From NCBI RefSeq assembly GCF_021233055.1, contig NZ_CP089538.1, positions 973,501-1,037,500 on the forward strand: 64,000 nt of DNA, read 5' to 3'. Positions within the stretch are counted from its first letter, which is position 1, and each line of letters begins with the position of its first letter. The DNA comes from Spirosoma oryzicola (GTDB lineage: Bacteria > Bacteroidota > Bacteroidia > Cytophagales > Spirosomataceae). Below are positions 9,283-19,176 of the stretch, piece by piece. The notes beneath the pieces are model-generated. The model saw only the letters and a list, made by a program, of their open reading frames with translations. It made no database searches and was not told the DNA's origin. Position numbers and translations under genes: made by a program.

Positions 9283-11283
9283 TTAAACATCCACTCGGGC
9301 ATATTTAGCGTTTCGTTCGATAAAGTCGCGTCGGGGTGCCACTTCATCGCCCATCAGGGTTGAGAATACGTGATCAGCATCTGCCGCCGATTCTACCGTC
9401 ACCACTTTCAGGCTCCGGGTGTCAGGATTCATCGTCGTGCTCCAAAGCTGTTCAGCGTTCATCTCACCGAGACCTTTATAACGCTGAACGCCTACATTTT
9501 CTTCTCGACCACTACCGGCAAGTTCTTTAACGGCAGCTTCCCGCTGCGCTTCGGTCCAGCAGTATCGTTCTTCTTTACCTTTTTTGACCAGGTAAAGCGG
9601 AGGCTGCGCAATATAAATATAACCGTTGTCGATCAACGCTTTCATGTTCCGGTAGAACAACGTCAGAATAAGCGTCCGGATGTGGCTACCGTCAACGTCG
9701 GCGTCAGTCATGATGATGATTTTGTGATAACGAAGCTTATCCAGGTTCATTACCGTTTCATCATCTTTTTTCTCCAGTCGAACGCCGAGGGCCGTCCAGA
9801 TATTTTTGATCTCTTCGTTTTCGTAGATCTTGTGCTCCATAGCTTTCTCTACGTTGAGGATTTTACCCCGCAGCGGCAGAATAGCCTGGAATGCCCGGTT
9901 GCGGCCTTGTTTGGCCGTTCCACCCGCCGAGTCGCCCTCTACCAGATAAAGCTCGCACTTTTCTGGATCGGTATCCGAGCAGTCGGCCAGCTTACCGGGT
10001 AAGCCCATGCCCCCCATAAAGTCTTTCCGCTCGGTCATGATCCGCTTGTAGGCCAGATCAGCAGCAATCCGCGCCTGAGCCGACACAAGTACTTTTTTGA
10101 CAATACCGGCTGCCGTTTTTGGATTTTCTTCCAGCCACGTTTCCAGCAGGTCGGCCATTGCCTGACTGACCGCACTAACCACATCCTGGTTGCCCAGCTT
10201 AGTTTTTGTCTGTCCTTCAAACTGAGGTTCGGCTACCTTCACCGAGATAACGGCCGTCAGCCCTTTTCGGAAATCTTCACCACTAAAGGTTACTTTGCCC
10301 GCGTTTTTAGGCAACACCCCCGGATTTTTGTCCGCGTAGTTTTTCAGAACCCGCGTCAGCGCCGAACGGAAGCCTTGCACGTGCGTACCGCCCTCGTGCG
10401 TGTTGATGTTGTTAACGTACGAAAGGACATTCTCGCCCGCTTCGTAGTTGTACACCAGGGCAACCTGTACAGGCGTCGAACCTTTGTCGCTTTCCATGTA
10501 GACGGGCTTCATACCGTCGAGCGCAGGGCGCGTTTCATCCAGAAACTGAACGAATTCCACCAGGCCACCTTCCGAGAAGAACTCGTCCTGATTGATCGGC
10601 TCGCCGTTTTCATCCAGCTCGCGCAGATCTTTCAGGAAGATGTGGATGCCTTTGTTGAGGTAAGCCAGTTCGCGCAGACGACCGGCTACCGTTTCGTACC
10701 GGTAAACGGTTTCGGTGAAGATGCTGTCATCCGGCTTGAAATGCACGGTAGTTCCGGTATCTTCTGCCTCGCCAGCAACACGAACGTCGTATTGAGGATA
10801 GCCTATTTTGTACTCCTGTTCGAATATCTTGCCTTCGCGGTGAACTTCGACGCGTAGATCGGTCGACAGCGCGTTAACGCAGGAAACGCCGACCCCGTGC
10901 AGACCACCGGAAACTTTGTATGTATCTTTATCAAACTTACCACCCGCGTGTAATACAGTCATAACGACCTCCAGGGCGGACTTGCCCATTTTGGTGTTGA
11001 TGCCAGTCGGAATACCCCGGCCGTTGTCCTGTACCGTGATGGAGTTATCGGGATTGATGGTTACAGTAATTTTATCGCAATAGCCCGCCAGCGCTTCGTC
11101 AATCGAGTTATCGACGACTTCCCAGATGAGGTGATGCAGGCCGCGAATGCCAACGTCGCCAATGTACATAGCAGGACGTTTGCGAACGGCTTCCAGTCCT
11201 TCTAAAACCTGGATATTGTCGGCACCGTAATTGCCTAACGCGGTTTCAACGGGGGCTTCTGCGTCAATCAGTTCGTTGGTCAT
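9283..11283 (-). CDS. gyrB: DNA gyrase subunit B
   Basis: 666 residues from the ATG at 11283 (MTNELIDAEAP); an in-frame start 21 bp further upstream is possible. GHKL ATPase domain with EVVDNSIDEALAGYC, DNGRGIP and GGLHGVGVSCVNALS; transducer domain with KTKLGNQDVV; TOPRIM domain with EGDSAGGTAKQGRNR and the DADVDGSHI metal site; C-terminal RYKGLGEMNAEQLW. Together with GyrA it introduces negative supercoils. The short length without the insert seen in Gammaproteobacteria is usual for Bacteroidota. It stands alone: a 445-bp gene-free region lies upstream and a hairpin downstream. Confidence 0.98.
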   Translation of the reverse strand: MTNELIDAEAPVETALGNYGADNIQVLEGLEAVRKRPAMYIGDVGIRGLHHLIWEVVDNSIDEALAGYCDKITVTINPDNSITVQDNGRGIPTGINTKMGKSALEVVMTVLHAGGKFDKDTYKVSGGLHGVGVSCVNALSTDLRVEVHREGKIFEQEYKIGYPQYDVRVAGEAEDTGTTVHFKPDDSIFTETVYRYETVAGRLRELAYLNKGIHIFLKDLRELDENGEPINQDEFFSEGGLVEFVQFLDETRPALDGMKPVYMESDKGSTPVQVALVYNYEAGENVLSYVNNINTHEGGTHVQGFRSALTRVLKNYADKNPGVLPKNAGKVTFSGEDFRKGLTAVISVKVAEPQFEGQTKTKLGNQDVVSAVSQAMADLLETWLEENPKTAAGIVKKVLVSAQARIAADLAYKRIMTERKDFMGGMGLPGKLADCSDTDPEKCELYLVEGDSAGGTAKQGRNRAFQAILPLRGKILNVEKAMEHKIYENEEIKNIWTALGVRLEKKDDETVMNLDKLRYHKIIIMTDADVDGSHIRTLILTLFYRNMKALIDNGYIYIAQPPLYLVKKGKEERYCWTEAQREAAVKELAGSGREENVGVQRYKGLGEMNAEQLWSTTMNPDTRSLKVVTVESAADADHVFSTLMGDEVAPRRDFIERNAKYARVDV

Positions 11284-11728
11284 ATTGGAATGGGAGCGTG
11301 TCAAAATGTGTTATTTAGGGCTCAATAAACAGCACACTCGGGTGAGCCTAACAGATTGTAAAAATACAAAAAAAAGTTGTCTTTTCCTACCCATTTTGGT
11401 AAGATTGGCATAATATACAAAAAAATACTTTCAGTCCCAACCCGTCAGATAACTAGCGGTTTTTTGCGGTTTTTAGGACGATTTTGGCTGTTCTGTAGGA
11501 CGGTTGCCTACCCCTCAGGTAACTTCTAAACAAGTGGTTTTTAATCCCTTTCTTATTCGAAGGTATTTCTCAAAAAAGTATTATTAGCTTATTCCCAAAA
11601 GGTCTGCCGGTTGAGGAAGCCTTTTTTCGCCGAAAAGAAGCCGTATCGAGAGAATTTGAGCTATTTCTAAAAAAAGAAAGCCGAAGCGTACAGCTCCGGC
11701 TTTCTGAAAAAATAAGGTCTGCTGGTCG
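11284..11728. other. Gene-free region upstream of gyrB
   Basis: About 445 bp between the gyrB start and the stop of the small unknown gene. The gyrB-proximal half has several A-runs (11359-11430) that probably include the gyrB promoter, though I find no exact TAnnTTTG match on the minus strand. The distal part holds the terminator at 11671-11705. No convincing coding frame was found; the long minus-strand frame here is a shadow of the gene ending at 11729. Confidence 0.5.
11671..11712 (-). terminator. Terminator of the tsaE-ald-unknown operon
   Basis: 9-bp perfect stem (AGAAAGCCG at 11675-11683 with CGGCTTTCT at 11697-11705), 13-base loop, then on the minus strand a run of seven T. It sits 24 bp past the stop at 11729. 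Confidence 0.8.
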
Positions 11729-12133
11729 TTAATCTTCGGGGTAGGGAATGTAAACGAAACCGGCAAAATCGCCGTGTACGACAAATAAGCAGCAGTACTC
11801 GTCCGGCTTCTTATAATTCTCTTTCCACAAATCGACGGACTCAGGACCGATAAGCCCGCGCTGCATGAATTCATCCAAAAACGACGCTTTGTAGTTCCAC
11901 TGATTTTCGAGTTCAGTGGAACCGAACAATAGCTGACCGAGCGGTACATCCCGGCGCGAAGCCACAAAAATGGGGTATTCCGAAAACCCACGTGTTCGAA
12001 TCTGATAGGACGCTTCTTTAAGCGGGTCAGCTACTTTAACAAAGTCCGACGAGATGACTCCCATCAGCTCTTTGTTGACGTCGTACGAGTTGGCGTCGTC
12101 AAGTAGCGTATTTTCGTTACTATGATTGATCAT
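11729..12133 (-). CDS. Conserved small protein of unknown function
   Basis: 134 residues, acidic, no signal peptide and no membrane segment. It contains an arginine-rich stretch (SYQIRTRGFSEYPIFVASRRDVPLG) and a CCLFVVHGDFAGFVYIPYPED C-terminal strand pair. I do not recognise a named domain; proteins like this occur in the phylum next to alanine dehydrogenase. It is the last gene of a likely three-gene unit tsaE-ald-this gene, 84 bp after ald, and is followed by a terminator. It could be a cytoplasmic accessory protein, but nothing in the sequence shows its role. Confidence 0.75.
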   Translation of the reverse strand: MINHSNENTLLDDANSYDVNKELMGVISSDFVKVADPLKEASYQIRTRGFSEYPIFVASRRDVPLGQLLFGSTELENQWNYKASFLDEFMQRGLIGPESVDLWKENYKKPDEYCCLFVVHGDFAGFVYIPYPED

Positions 12134-12217
12134 ATCCGTTGTCAGTTAGTAGTCAACAGCTAGCATGGCTCAGAACGTCGGGGTGTTAGACCACTGTTGG
12201 CTATCTACCGTTAGCTG

Positions 12218-13429
12218 TTAGAACCGGGCTGCCAGCAACAAATCTAAATCTTTGAAGCGCATGTTGAATTTACGCGCGATGTAGGCGTTGGTGAGCGTTC
12301 CCTTATGGGCATAAACACCTTTCATGAACCAACGGTTCGCGTACATCATCTGCTCGATACCGCCTGTTGTTCCCGTTTCGAGCAGGAAAGGCAGAAAGAT
12401 GTTGCTAAGGGCCATACTGGCCGTATAAGCCACCCGGGCCGCAATGTTGGGCACGCAATAGTGAATGACACCCATGTGCTTGAACGTAGGATCCTTGTGC
12501 GTGGTCATTCGTGAGGTTTCGAAATTACCACCCTGATCGATGGATACGTCGATGATGACCGAACCCGGTTTCATCCGACCGATCATTTCTTCGGTGACAA
12601 CAATCGGGCTAAGGCCGTCTTCGGCGCGCATGGCTCCAATAACCACATCGGCCCGCTGGATGGCTTCGGCCAGGGTATCGGAAGCGATAATTGACGTGTA
12701 GACGTGCTGACCGACAGAATACTTCAGCCGCTGGAGTTTGTAGAGGTGCTTGTCGAACACTTTGACATCGGAACCCATGCCCAATGCCGTTCGTACAGCG
12801 TATTCGGTTACGGTTCCGGCTCCCAGCATAACGACTTTTGTGGGCGGAACCCCCGTGATACCACCCAGAATAATGCCCCGGCCATTGTCGGCGTTGCTGA
12901 GGTATTCACCCGCAATAAGCATAACCGTGCTGCCTGCTATTTCGCTCATCGAGCGAATAATCAGCATGTTGCCCGCCTGGTCTTCGATGTATTCGTAGCC
13001 GAACGCCGTCAGGTTTTTGCTATTGATTTTCTCGAAGTAGCCCCGGTCGTGTGCGGGTAGATTCAACGCAGAAATAACGGTACTGCCCGATTTAACGTGT
13101 TCAAACTCACCATCAACGAGGGGTTCGACTTTTAGGATCACGTTAGCTTCGTACACTTCCTGGGGCGATTGCGCTATTTGCGCTCCCGCTTCGCTGTATT
13201 CCGTATCTGAAAACTTCGCTTTCTCGCCAGCGCCTTTTTCAACGATTACGTTATGGCCATTGCGGACCAGAATCGCCACGGCTTCGGGCGTGAGTGCAAT
13301 ACGGTTCTCCTGAAGCGATACTTCTTTCGGCAAGCCGATAAGTAAACCGTTCCGACTGGTTTTTACCGCCAGCGGAGCTTCCTGTGGATATAGGGCCGTT
13401 TGTTTGGCCAATTCCTCGAATCCAGTCAC
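12218..13429 (-). CDS. ald: Alanine dehydrogenase
   Basis: 403 residues of the AlaDH/PNT family. N-terminal domain with GLPKEVSLQENRIALTPEAV and the NAD-binding domain with VVMLGAGTVTEYAVRTALGMGSDVKVFD (Rossmann GxGxxx signature). It interconverts L-alanine and pyruvate plus ammonia with NAD+. Compared with the roughly 370-residue Bacillus enzyme it has an N-terminal extension of about 28 residues before the first conserved strand, which is usual in this phylum. Downstream of tsaE with 91 bp between; that gap contains an imperfect inverted repeat but no clear terminator, so the genes may be co-transcribed. Confidence 0.92.
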   Translation of the reverse strand: MTGFEELAKQTALYPQEAPLAVKTSRNGLLIGLPKEVSLQENRIALTPEAVAILVRNGHNVIVEKGAGEKAKFSDTEYSEAGAQIAQSPQEVYEANVILKVEPLVDGEFEHVKSGSTVISALNLPAHDRGYFEKINSKNLTAFGYEYIEDQAGNMLIIRSMSEIAGSTVMLIAGEYLSNADNGRGIILGGITGVPPTKVVMLGAGTVTEYAVRTALGMGSDVKVFDKHLYKLQRLKYSVGQHVYTSIIASDTLAEAIQRADVVIGAMRAEDGLSPIVVTEEMIGRMKPGSVIIDVSIDQGGNFETSRMTTHKDPTFKHMGVIHYCVPNIAARVAYTASMALSNIFLPFLLETGTTGGIEQMMYANRWFMKGVYAHKGTLTNAYIARKFNMRFKDLDLLLAARF

Positions 13430-13520
13430 GCGTTTTTAGTTTTCAGTTTTCAGCGTTCGCCTTCCAGTTCATGAGCGTATATAAGATGTATCGCCATAAC
13501 CGGAAGCTGAACACTGAACG

Positions 13521-13943
13521 CTAGTCAACCAATAAAGTTTCCACCGTGCGACGACCAACGTGATCGGCGGACAGATGGACTTGATAATAAGTAGCGGGCC
13601 ACAACGATTCGATGCGCTCCGGCCACTCGATGAAACAATAATTGCCCGAATCAAAATACTCTTCAATGCCAATGTCCAGTGCTTCGGCTTCGTTGCGCAG
13701 TCGGTAACAGTCGAAGTGATAAACCGGTTTTCCTTCGTGCGTCGTGTACTCGTTGACAATGGAAAAGGTTGGACTTTGCACCATACTGACAACCCCCAAA
13801 GCACGGCAGAGCGCCTTGATAAGCGTTGTTTTTCCCGCACCCATTTCACCGTTGAACAGCCACACCGGGTTTTTACGTCCTTCGGCCAGCAACTGACGAG
13901 CCACTGTATCCAGTTCTTCGAGCCGATGAAAGTGTACCGTCAT
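13521..13943 (-). CDS. tsaE: tRNA threonylcarbamoyladenosine synthesis ATPase TsaE
   Basis: 140 residues from the ATG at 13943 (MTVHFHRLEEL); the frame is open a further 24 codons upstream but that part is not conserved in the family. Walker A motif GEMGAGKTTLIKAL, followed by the family blocks SPTFSIVNEY, YHFDCYRL and FIEWPERI. TsaE is the ATPase that works with TsaB and TsaD to make t6A at position 37 of ANN-decoding tRNAs. A TATCTTTG promoter box lies 70 bp upstream on the same strand. Confidence 0.94.
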   Translation of the reverse strand: MTVHFHRLEELDTVARQLLAEGRKNPVWLFNGEMGAGKTTLIKALCRALGVVSMVQSPTFSIVNEYTTHEGKPVYHFDCYRLRNEAEALDIGIEEYFDSGNYCFIEWPERIESLWPATYYQVHLSADHVGRRTVETLLVD

Positions 13944-14012
13944 AGATGCGTTGTTTAAACCAGACAGAAACAATCCGCCTGGTATTGATGCTAAATGAGC
14001 GCTAATGGCCAA

Positions 14013-14020
14013 CAAAGATA
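14013..14020 (-). promoter_or_regulatory. Bacteroidota -7 box upstream of tsaE
   Basis: Minus-strand TATCTTTG, an exact match to TAnnTTTG, 70 bp upstream of the tsaE start. No clear -33 TTTG was found at the right distance. Confidence 0.5.
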
Positions 14021-14027
14021 CATAATT

Positions 14028-15314
14028 TTAGGAGGTCCACTCCTTTCGCATCGGTCGACTTAACAGCTTGTTTGCTTCGGCGTCGTTTTCGAATTTCTCT
14101 TTCGCCGGATTCCAGCGCAGCGGACGACCGAGTTGGTAAGCGATATTGCCAAGCGTACAGACCGAAGCGGTTCGATGGCCGACTTCAACGTCACAGATCG
14201 GATTCTTACGGCTCTTGATCGCATCCAGAAAGTCTTTGTAGTGATTGTCACTAAAGTAAACGCGCTTGTCTGACTCGCCAATGACCTTGTCTTTCAACGT
14301 TTCGGGGGTTGTGACGAGCGAACCCCGTCCCACTTTTACTTCGCCCTCCGTACCGATAAAGTGACAGAATTGCGGACCCTCGACGGGGGTATGGTGCATT
14401 TCTACGCCGTTGGCATAGCGATAGATCAATCCTTTTCCTTCTTTTCCCGGTTGCAGTTCGGTTGGGCCGGAATTGTCCATATCAAGACCCCACTGCGCAA
14501 TGTCAAACATGTGGGCACCCCAGTCGGTCATGCCACCCCCGCCAAAATCGCGGATGTCGCGCCATTTCCCCCAAAAATCAGCGCCCAGAGCAGGATCGAG
14601 CACGTTGTTGTACGGTCGGGCAATGGTGTTCGGACCGAGCCAGGCGTCCCAGTTTAAGCCAGCCGGAACGGGTTCGGCTGTCAGATCGAAATCGCGTGGT
14701 GGACCGCCCACGTTTACGTTCACCGTTTTTACCTGACCGATATAACCGTTGCGTACCAGTTCGACCGCCTGCCGAAACTCTTTCCAGGAGCGCTGCATGT
14801 TGCCGGTCTGAAATACGCGCTTATACTTCCGCGTGGCGTTCACCATATCGCGCCCTTCCTGAATGGTAAGTGACAGGGGTTTTTCGCAGTAGATATCTTT
14901 GCCCGATTTGGCCGCCTGAATCGCTAATACGCTGTGCCAGTGGTCGGGCGTAGCAATAACTACCGCATCGATGTCTTTATTGGCGAGTAAGGCGCGGTGA
15001 TCGTCGTACCCCTGGCAACCTTTGTAGGTTGTCTTTTCGGCCTTCTCGGCGTAGTGTTTGTTCACGGCTTCGGCGAAGGCGGCTACTTTGGGTTTGTCAA
15101 CGTCACAGGCGGCTATGACACGCGCTTCATTTTTAAGGAATTGACGTTGCAAACCACCCGCTTGTTTGCCAAGCCCAATAAATCCTACGGTAATCTGATC
15201 GCTGGGGGCCAGAAAGCCGCGACCCAGCACGTGACGCGGTACAATAGAAAAGACGGCCAGTCCAGCCGCTTGCTTAAGAAACGCGCGCCGGTTGGGTTGA
15301 GAAGAGTCGTTCAT
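14028..15314 (-). CDS. Gfo/Idh/MocA-family oxidoreductase with Tat signal
   Basis: 428 residues from the ATG at 15314 (MNDSSQPNRRAFLKQAAGLAVF), giving a twin-arginine signal with RRAFLK; an in-frame start 24 bp upstream is less likely. Rossmann fold with ITVGFIGLGKQAGG, the family block YCEKPLSLTIQEGRDM (lysine in EKP) and the GGGGMTDWGAHMFDIAQWGL region typical of secreted members in Bacteroidota. Predicted NAD(P)-dependent sugar or sugar-acid oxidoreductase acting in the periplasm. Lies downstream of a SusD gene whose own terminator stands between, so it is likely a separate unit. The substrate is not known. Confidence 0.88.
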   Translation of the reverse strand: MNDSSQPNRRAFLKQAAGLAVFSIVPRHVLGRGFLAPSDQITVGFIGLGKQAGGLQRQFLKNEARVIAACDVDKPKVAAFAEAVNKHYAEKAEKTTYKGCQGYDDHRALLANKDIDAVVIATPDHWHSVLAIQAAKSGKDIYCEKPLSLTIQEGRDMVNATRKYKRVFQTGNMQRSWKEFRQAVELVRNGYIGQVKTVNVNVGGPPRDFDLTAEPVPAGLNWDAWLGPNTIARPYNNVLDPALGADFWGKWRDIRDFGGGGMTDWGAHMFDIAQWGLDMDNSGPTELQPGKEGKGLIYRYANGVEMHHTPVEGPQFCHFIGTEGEVKVGRGSLVTTPETLKDKVIGESDKRVYFSDNHYKDFLDAIKSRKNPICDVEVGHRTASVCTLGNIAYQLGRPLRWNPAKEKFENDAEANKLLSRPMRKEWTS

Positions 15315-15335
15315 GGGACTAAGAGTTGATGCAAG

Positions 15336-15376
15336 CAAAAGAGGGTAGCGAGCAAGCTATACTTACTCACTACCCC
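15336..15376 (-). terminator. Terminator after SusD
   Basis: 14-bp stem with two G-U pairs in RNA (arms 15343-15356 and 15362-15375, GGGTAGCGAGCAAG against CTTACTCACTACCC), followed on the minus strand by TCTTTTG. Located 50 bp past the SusD stop. Confidence 0.65.
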
Positions 15377-15425
15377 CTAGATTGTTTCCGGTCAGCTTAC
15401 CCGTCTATGAGAACCTGTTTAATTT

Positions 15426-17156
15426 CTAATTGTAGCCGGGATTTTGCGTTAGCGTGGCTGTGCCCCCTTTTTTACTGTTGAAAATTTCCTGAATCGGAAT
15501 GGGGAAATATTCGTGCTGACCTTTGATGAACTTAACTCCTTTCAAATACGAGCGTTTGGCCGATTCCACCGAGTAATACGCGTTTAGCGTTTGATCGGCC
15601 AGATCCCAACGAACCAGATCGAACCGACGGTGGCCTTCCATGCCAAACCCCAATCGCTCTTTAAACTGTACGGCCTTCCGGGCGGTGGCTTTGTCGGTCC
15701 AGGATGCGGTATACTCTTTGATAACATAGTTTGCAGCGGCTGTTCCGTCCGAATTTTTAACAAAACCGTCGGGGTTGGCGGCTCTCCGACGCACCTGATT
15801 GACGTAAGACCGCGCTTTTTCCAGATCACCGACTTCTACTTCCACTTCAGCCAGCCAGAGTAGCACGTGATCGTAGCGAATCAGGCGGTAGTTATTAGCA
15901 TTCAACCGGGGGTTACCCGCGAACGTATTGGTGCCCACATCCGAGCGATACATGAGGTGTTTCTTGGGTGAATACGGACCTCCGTACGACTGATCACGAA
16001 TATACGCCTTACCGGGGTGAACGCCCCAGTCCAGAAAGGGAATCCCCCGGCGACCTACCGTCCAGTCCAGGCGAGGGTCGAGGTTTCCTGTGTAAGGCGT
16101 AAATGAGGCTGTTGATTCGATTCCCTGGTCATTTGGTACATCCGTCGAATTGAACGAGTCGAGCAAGGGCAGGCCATTGGCGTCGGTTTTGAAGGCGTTT
16201 ACCAGGTTCTGAGAAGGCTGGAAAAAACCACAGCAGGTCGTTACGCCACCGCCACCATAGGGATAGTTCAGCGTAGAGCCGATGTTCCCGTTTTCACCAC
16301 CCGATGCACCATCGTTAACCGAATACTGCACTTCGAAAATCGACTCGGCATTATTATTGGTAACCGCTCTGAAATTGTCGTGGTAGCGATCCATTAACCG
16401 GTATTGGCCGCTGGCTACGATCGCTTCGAGATACGGTTTTGCTTCGGAATATTTCTTTTGGAAAAGATACGCTTTGCCCAGCTCAGCCGCAGCGGCCCAT
16501 TTTGTCGGGCGACCCACCTGCGACTGCTTGGCGGGCAATACGTCATAAGCCGCTTTTAGATCGGCTACGATACTGGGCCAGATATCCGACGTGTTTGGTA
16601 GCTTCGTACTTTCGAGGTCATTGGGGTTGTACGTTTTCTCGTCAATGTAGGGAACCATGTTGTACATCTTCTTGAGTTCAAAATGGTAATGTCCCCGCAG
16701 AAAACGAGCTTCGGCCGTAACCTGCTGCTTTTCCGAATCGGTCATATCCTTCGCGACGGCCAAGGTCTGCAATACGTCGTTCGACCGCGCAATGCCATCG
16801 TACATGCCCCGCCATTTACCCCGGAAATAAATGTTATCCGACTGAATGTTTGCCTGCTCGATGAGCGAAATAGGGGGTTGGTCACCGGCGATGGTTCCTT
16901 TGTACGCATCGTCGGACGCTACGCTGCCGTACACCCAGTTGTCGGCTCCCACCTGATAAGACCGATAGGCTCCTTCGGGTGTTGCCCACCCGTCGAGCAG
17001 GGAGTAGGCACCAATAAGCAGCGCATTGACGCCCGCTTTGTTTTGTAGTGGACTGATTAGTAACGCAGCTTTGGGCTGAACATCCAGAAATTTGTCGGAA
17101 CAAGACGTAGCGATAGCCAGCGAGACTATTGTTATAAATAAAGTCGTTTTTTTCAT
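15426..17156 (-). CDS. SusD/RagB-family outer-membrane lipoprotein
   Basis: 576 residues. Lipoprotein signal with lipobox region IATSC (Cys about residue 19). TPR-rich N-terminal half with NKAGVNALLIGAYSLLDGW and the conserved ARFLRGHYHFELKKMY helix; C-terminal half ends with QFKERLGFGMEGHRRFDLVRWD and the family tail EYFPIPIQEI...LTQNPGYN. SusD proteins bind glycans at the cell surface and cap the SusC transporter. It begins 18 bp after the SusC gene on the same strand. The partner SusC is truncated (see 17175-19142), so this SusD may no longer serve a working transporter. Confidence 0.95.
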   Translation of the reverse strand: MKKTTLFITIVSLAIATSCSDKFLDVQPKAALLISPLQNKAGVNALLIGAYSLLDGWATPEGAYRSYQVGADNWVYGSVASDDAYKGTIAGDQPPISLIEQANIQSDNIYFRGKWRGMYDGIARSNDVLQTLAVAKDMTDSEKQQVTAEARFLRGHYHFELKKMYNMVPYIDEKTYNPNDLESTKLPNTSDIWPSIVADLKAAYDVLPAKQSQVGRPTKWAAAAELGKAYLFQKKYSEAKPYLEAIVASGQYRLMDRYHDNFRAVTNNNAESIFEVQYSVNDGASGGENGNIGSTLNYPYGGGGVTTCCGFFQPSQNLVNAFKTDANGLPLLDSFNSTDVPNDQGIESTASFTPYTGNLDPRLDWTVGRRGIPFLDWGVHPGKAYIRDQSYGGPYSPKKHLMYRSDVGTNTFAGNPRLNANNYRLIRYDHVLLWLAEVEVEVGDLEKARSYVNQVRRRAANPDGFVKNSDGTAAANYVIKEYTASWTDKATARKAVQFKERLGFGMEGHRRFDLVRWDLADQTLNAYYSVESAKRSYLKGVKFIKGQHEYFPIPIQEIFNSKKGGTATLTQNPGYN

Positions 17157-17174
17157 GGCAAGGAATGGGGTACG

Positions 17175-19142
17175 TTAAAAAGAAAGATTCAGACCAACCA
17201 ATACGGTTTTCGCTACGGGATACGAACCACCGTCGACACCAATTTGCCGATCGTTACCAGACGAGTACGAACGCAGATTGATTTCTGGGTCCATTCCCGA
17301 GTATTTCGTGACGGTGAACAGGTTTTGACCCTGAATGTAAACCGACGTAGCGCCCAGTTTCAGTCGAGATAGCAGGGCCTGCGGGAGTTGATACGTGAGC
17401 TGAATGTTCTTCATCCGGAAGTACGAACCACTTTCGAGGTAATACGTCGATGGCTGGATACTCACCTGATCGCTCGAACGCAGCTGGGGCAGAACGGCGT
17501 CCGTACTGCCCGGACGCCAGGATTGATACAGCATCCGGGTGCTGCGATTACCGCCAAACGTAGGGAAATCGGTCCAGTATTTAACGTAGTTGAAAATCTG
17601 ATTGCCCTGAACGCCCTGTCCGAATACGGTCAGCCCAAAGTTTTTATAGTTCAGACTAACGTTCAGGCCGTAGGTGAACTTTGGGTGCGGGCTCCCGATG
17701 ATGCTTAGATCCTGGGAGTTAATGACGCCATCACCGTTTACGTCGCGGAACTTGAACCGACCCGCTACGTTTTCGGAAGCAGCGTTCCCAAATTGCACAG
17801 GATGTGCTTTGGCTTCTTCGTTCGATTGGAAAATACCGTCGATGGTATAGCCAAAAAAGGAAGCAATCGGGTAATTCTGCTGCGTGACGACGAAGTTCTG
17901 GATGCGCTCATCGTTGATGCCGAAATACTGGGTGCTGGGATCGCCATTTGTTTTCGTAACGACATTGCGATACGTACTGAAGTTGGCGTTGATGTTGTAG
18001 GTTAAACCACTTGCGCCAATCTTATCCCCGTAGCCGATCATAAGATCGACACCCCGGTTGCGCATCGAACCGATATTCCGGAACGGATTGGTCGCTACGC
18101 CCTGCGTAAGCGGGGGCTGAACGGGGAAAAGCATGTCTGATGTCGTGCGGGTGTACCAGTCGAAACCAACGCTCAACCGATTCTTTAGCAAGGACGCATC
18201 AAAGCCAATGTTCAGGCTGGTCGTTGTTTCCCACTTGGCCTGAATATTCCCGAACTGCGTTAGTTCGTACCCCGATACGGCCGACGTGCGCGTGCCGTTG
18301 ATGTCGTAGAACGACGTAATCGGGTTGGTACTGAATTGCGTAAAGGAGTTGTAGTTACCGATTTCCTGGTTACCTGTCTGACCAAATCCTACCCGGAATT
18401 TCAGGTCATCGACCAGCGTAATAGGCTTAAAAAAATTCTCCTTCGAGATGCGCCAACCCGCACTGGCTGCCGGAAACACCGCCGACCGATATTCTGGGGC
18501 AAAACGGGAAGAGCGGTCCCGGCGAACCGTCAGATCGAGCAGGTATTTGTCGTCCAGGCCATAGTTGATCTTTGCGAACTCGGAGGCCAGACTCCAGTTC
18601 GATGCGGTGCCGTTGTTGGTCTGAATACCGGTACCTGAGCTGAGGTAGCGGTTGTCTAGGTCATCCACGAAGAAATTGGTACGGGTAGCATCGAAGGTTT
18701 CGAAGTAGTTTTTGATCGCTTCCGTACCGGCAATGACGTTGAACCGGTGCCGATCTCCCAGATTGACGTTATAGGTCAGCGTGTTATACCAGGTCCATGT
18801 CCAGCCGTAGTTGTTATTGGTTGTCAGGCTGTTTGATCCACGTGCTTCTGAGGCTTCGATATTCCGGATCGAATAGTTGCGGAAGTTATAGTTGTTGTAG
18901 TCAATCCCGAAACTAGTACGAGCCGTCAGATTGGGCAGGATGTCTACTTCGGCGAACGCATTGCCAAATAACCGAACTTCTTTCTGAATGTTGTCTTTGT
19001 TCCAATACAGCAGGGCAAGAGGGTTGTTGGCGTTGTCGAGATCGCCCCCGCGTGTACCCGCAAAATTCCCGGCCACGTCGTAGACCGGAATGATGGGCTG
19101 AATCCGGTAGGCGAATGAAAGTGTTGCCCGTGTGAGTACTGA
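17175..19142 (-). pseudogene. 5'-truncated SusC/RagA TonB-dependent receptor
   Basis: The frame runs from a stop at 19143-19145 to 17175 and encodes about 655 residues that match only the beta-barrel part of SusC. The first clearly family-like residues are SFAYRIQPIIPVYDVAGNF; the signal peptide, the carboxypeptidase-like domain and the plug (together about 350-400 residues) are missing. A nearby intact SusC at 37711-40806 has 1031 residues for comparison. There is no proper start: the first in-frame GTG (19076) is inside a conserved block. The C-terminus (GLNLSF) and the downstream SusD are intact, so this is a 5' deletion. The break lies about 35 bp from a perfect 24-bp-arm palindrome (19177-19229). 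Confidence 0.88.
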
Positions 19143-19176
19143 CTATGCAAAAAGCAACTACCTCGAAGCTGTGTAT

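Noticed and set aside
11584..11991. 135-codon minus-strand frame
   Set aside because: It is out of frame with the real gene 11729-12133 and runs through the terminator.
11990..12010. GTGTTCGAATC resembling a tRNA T-arm
   Set aside because: It is inside a coding gene and no cloverleaf can be built around it.
12145..12215. Possible repeat or insertion remnant between ald and the next gene
   Set aside because: Only loose similarity of short words (CAGCTAGC, TTAGCTGTTAG); no clear inverted or direct repeat.
13437..13520. Imperfect inverted repeat between ald and tsaE (AGCGTTC ... GAACGCT)
   Set aside because: Arms have several mismatches and gaps; too weak to call a terminator or a mobile element.
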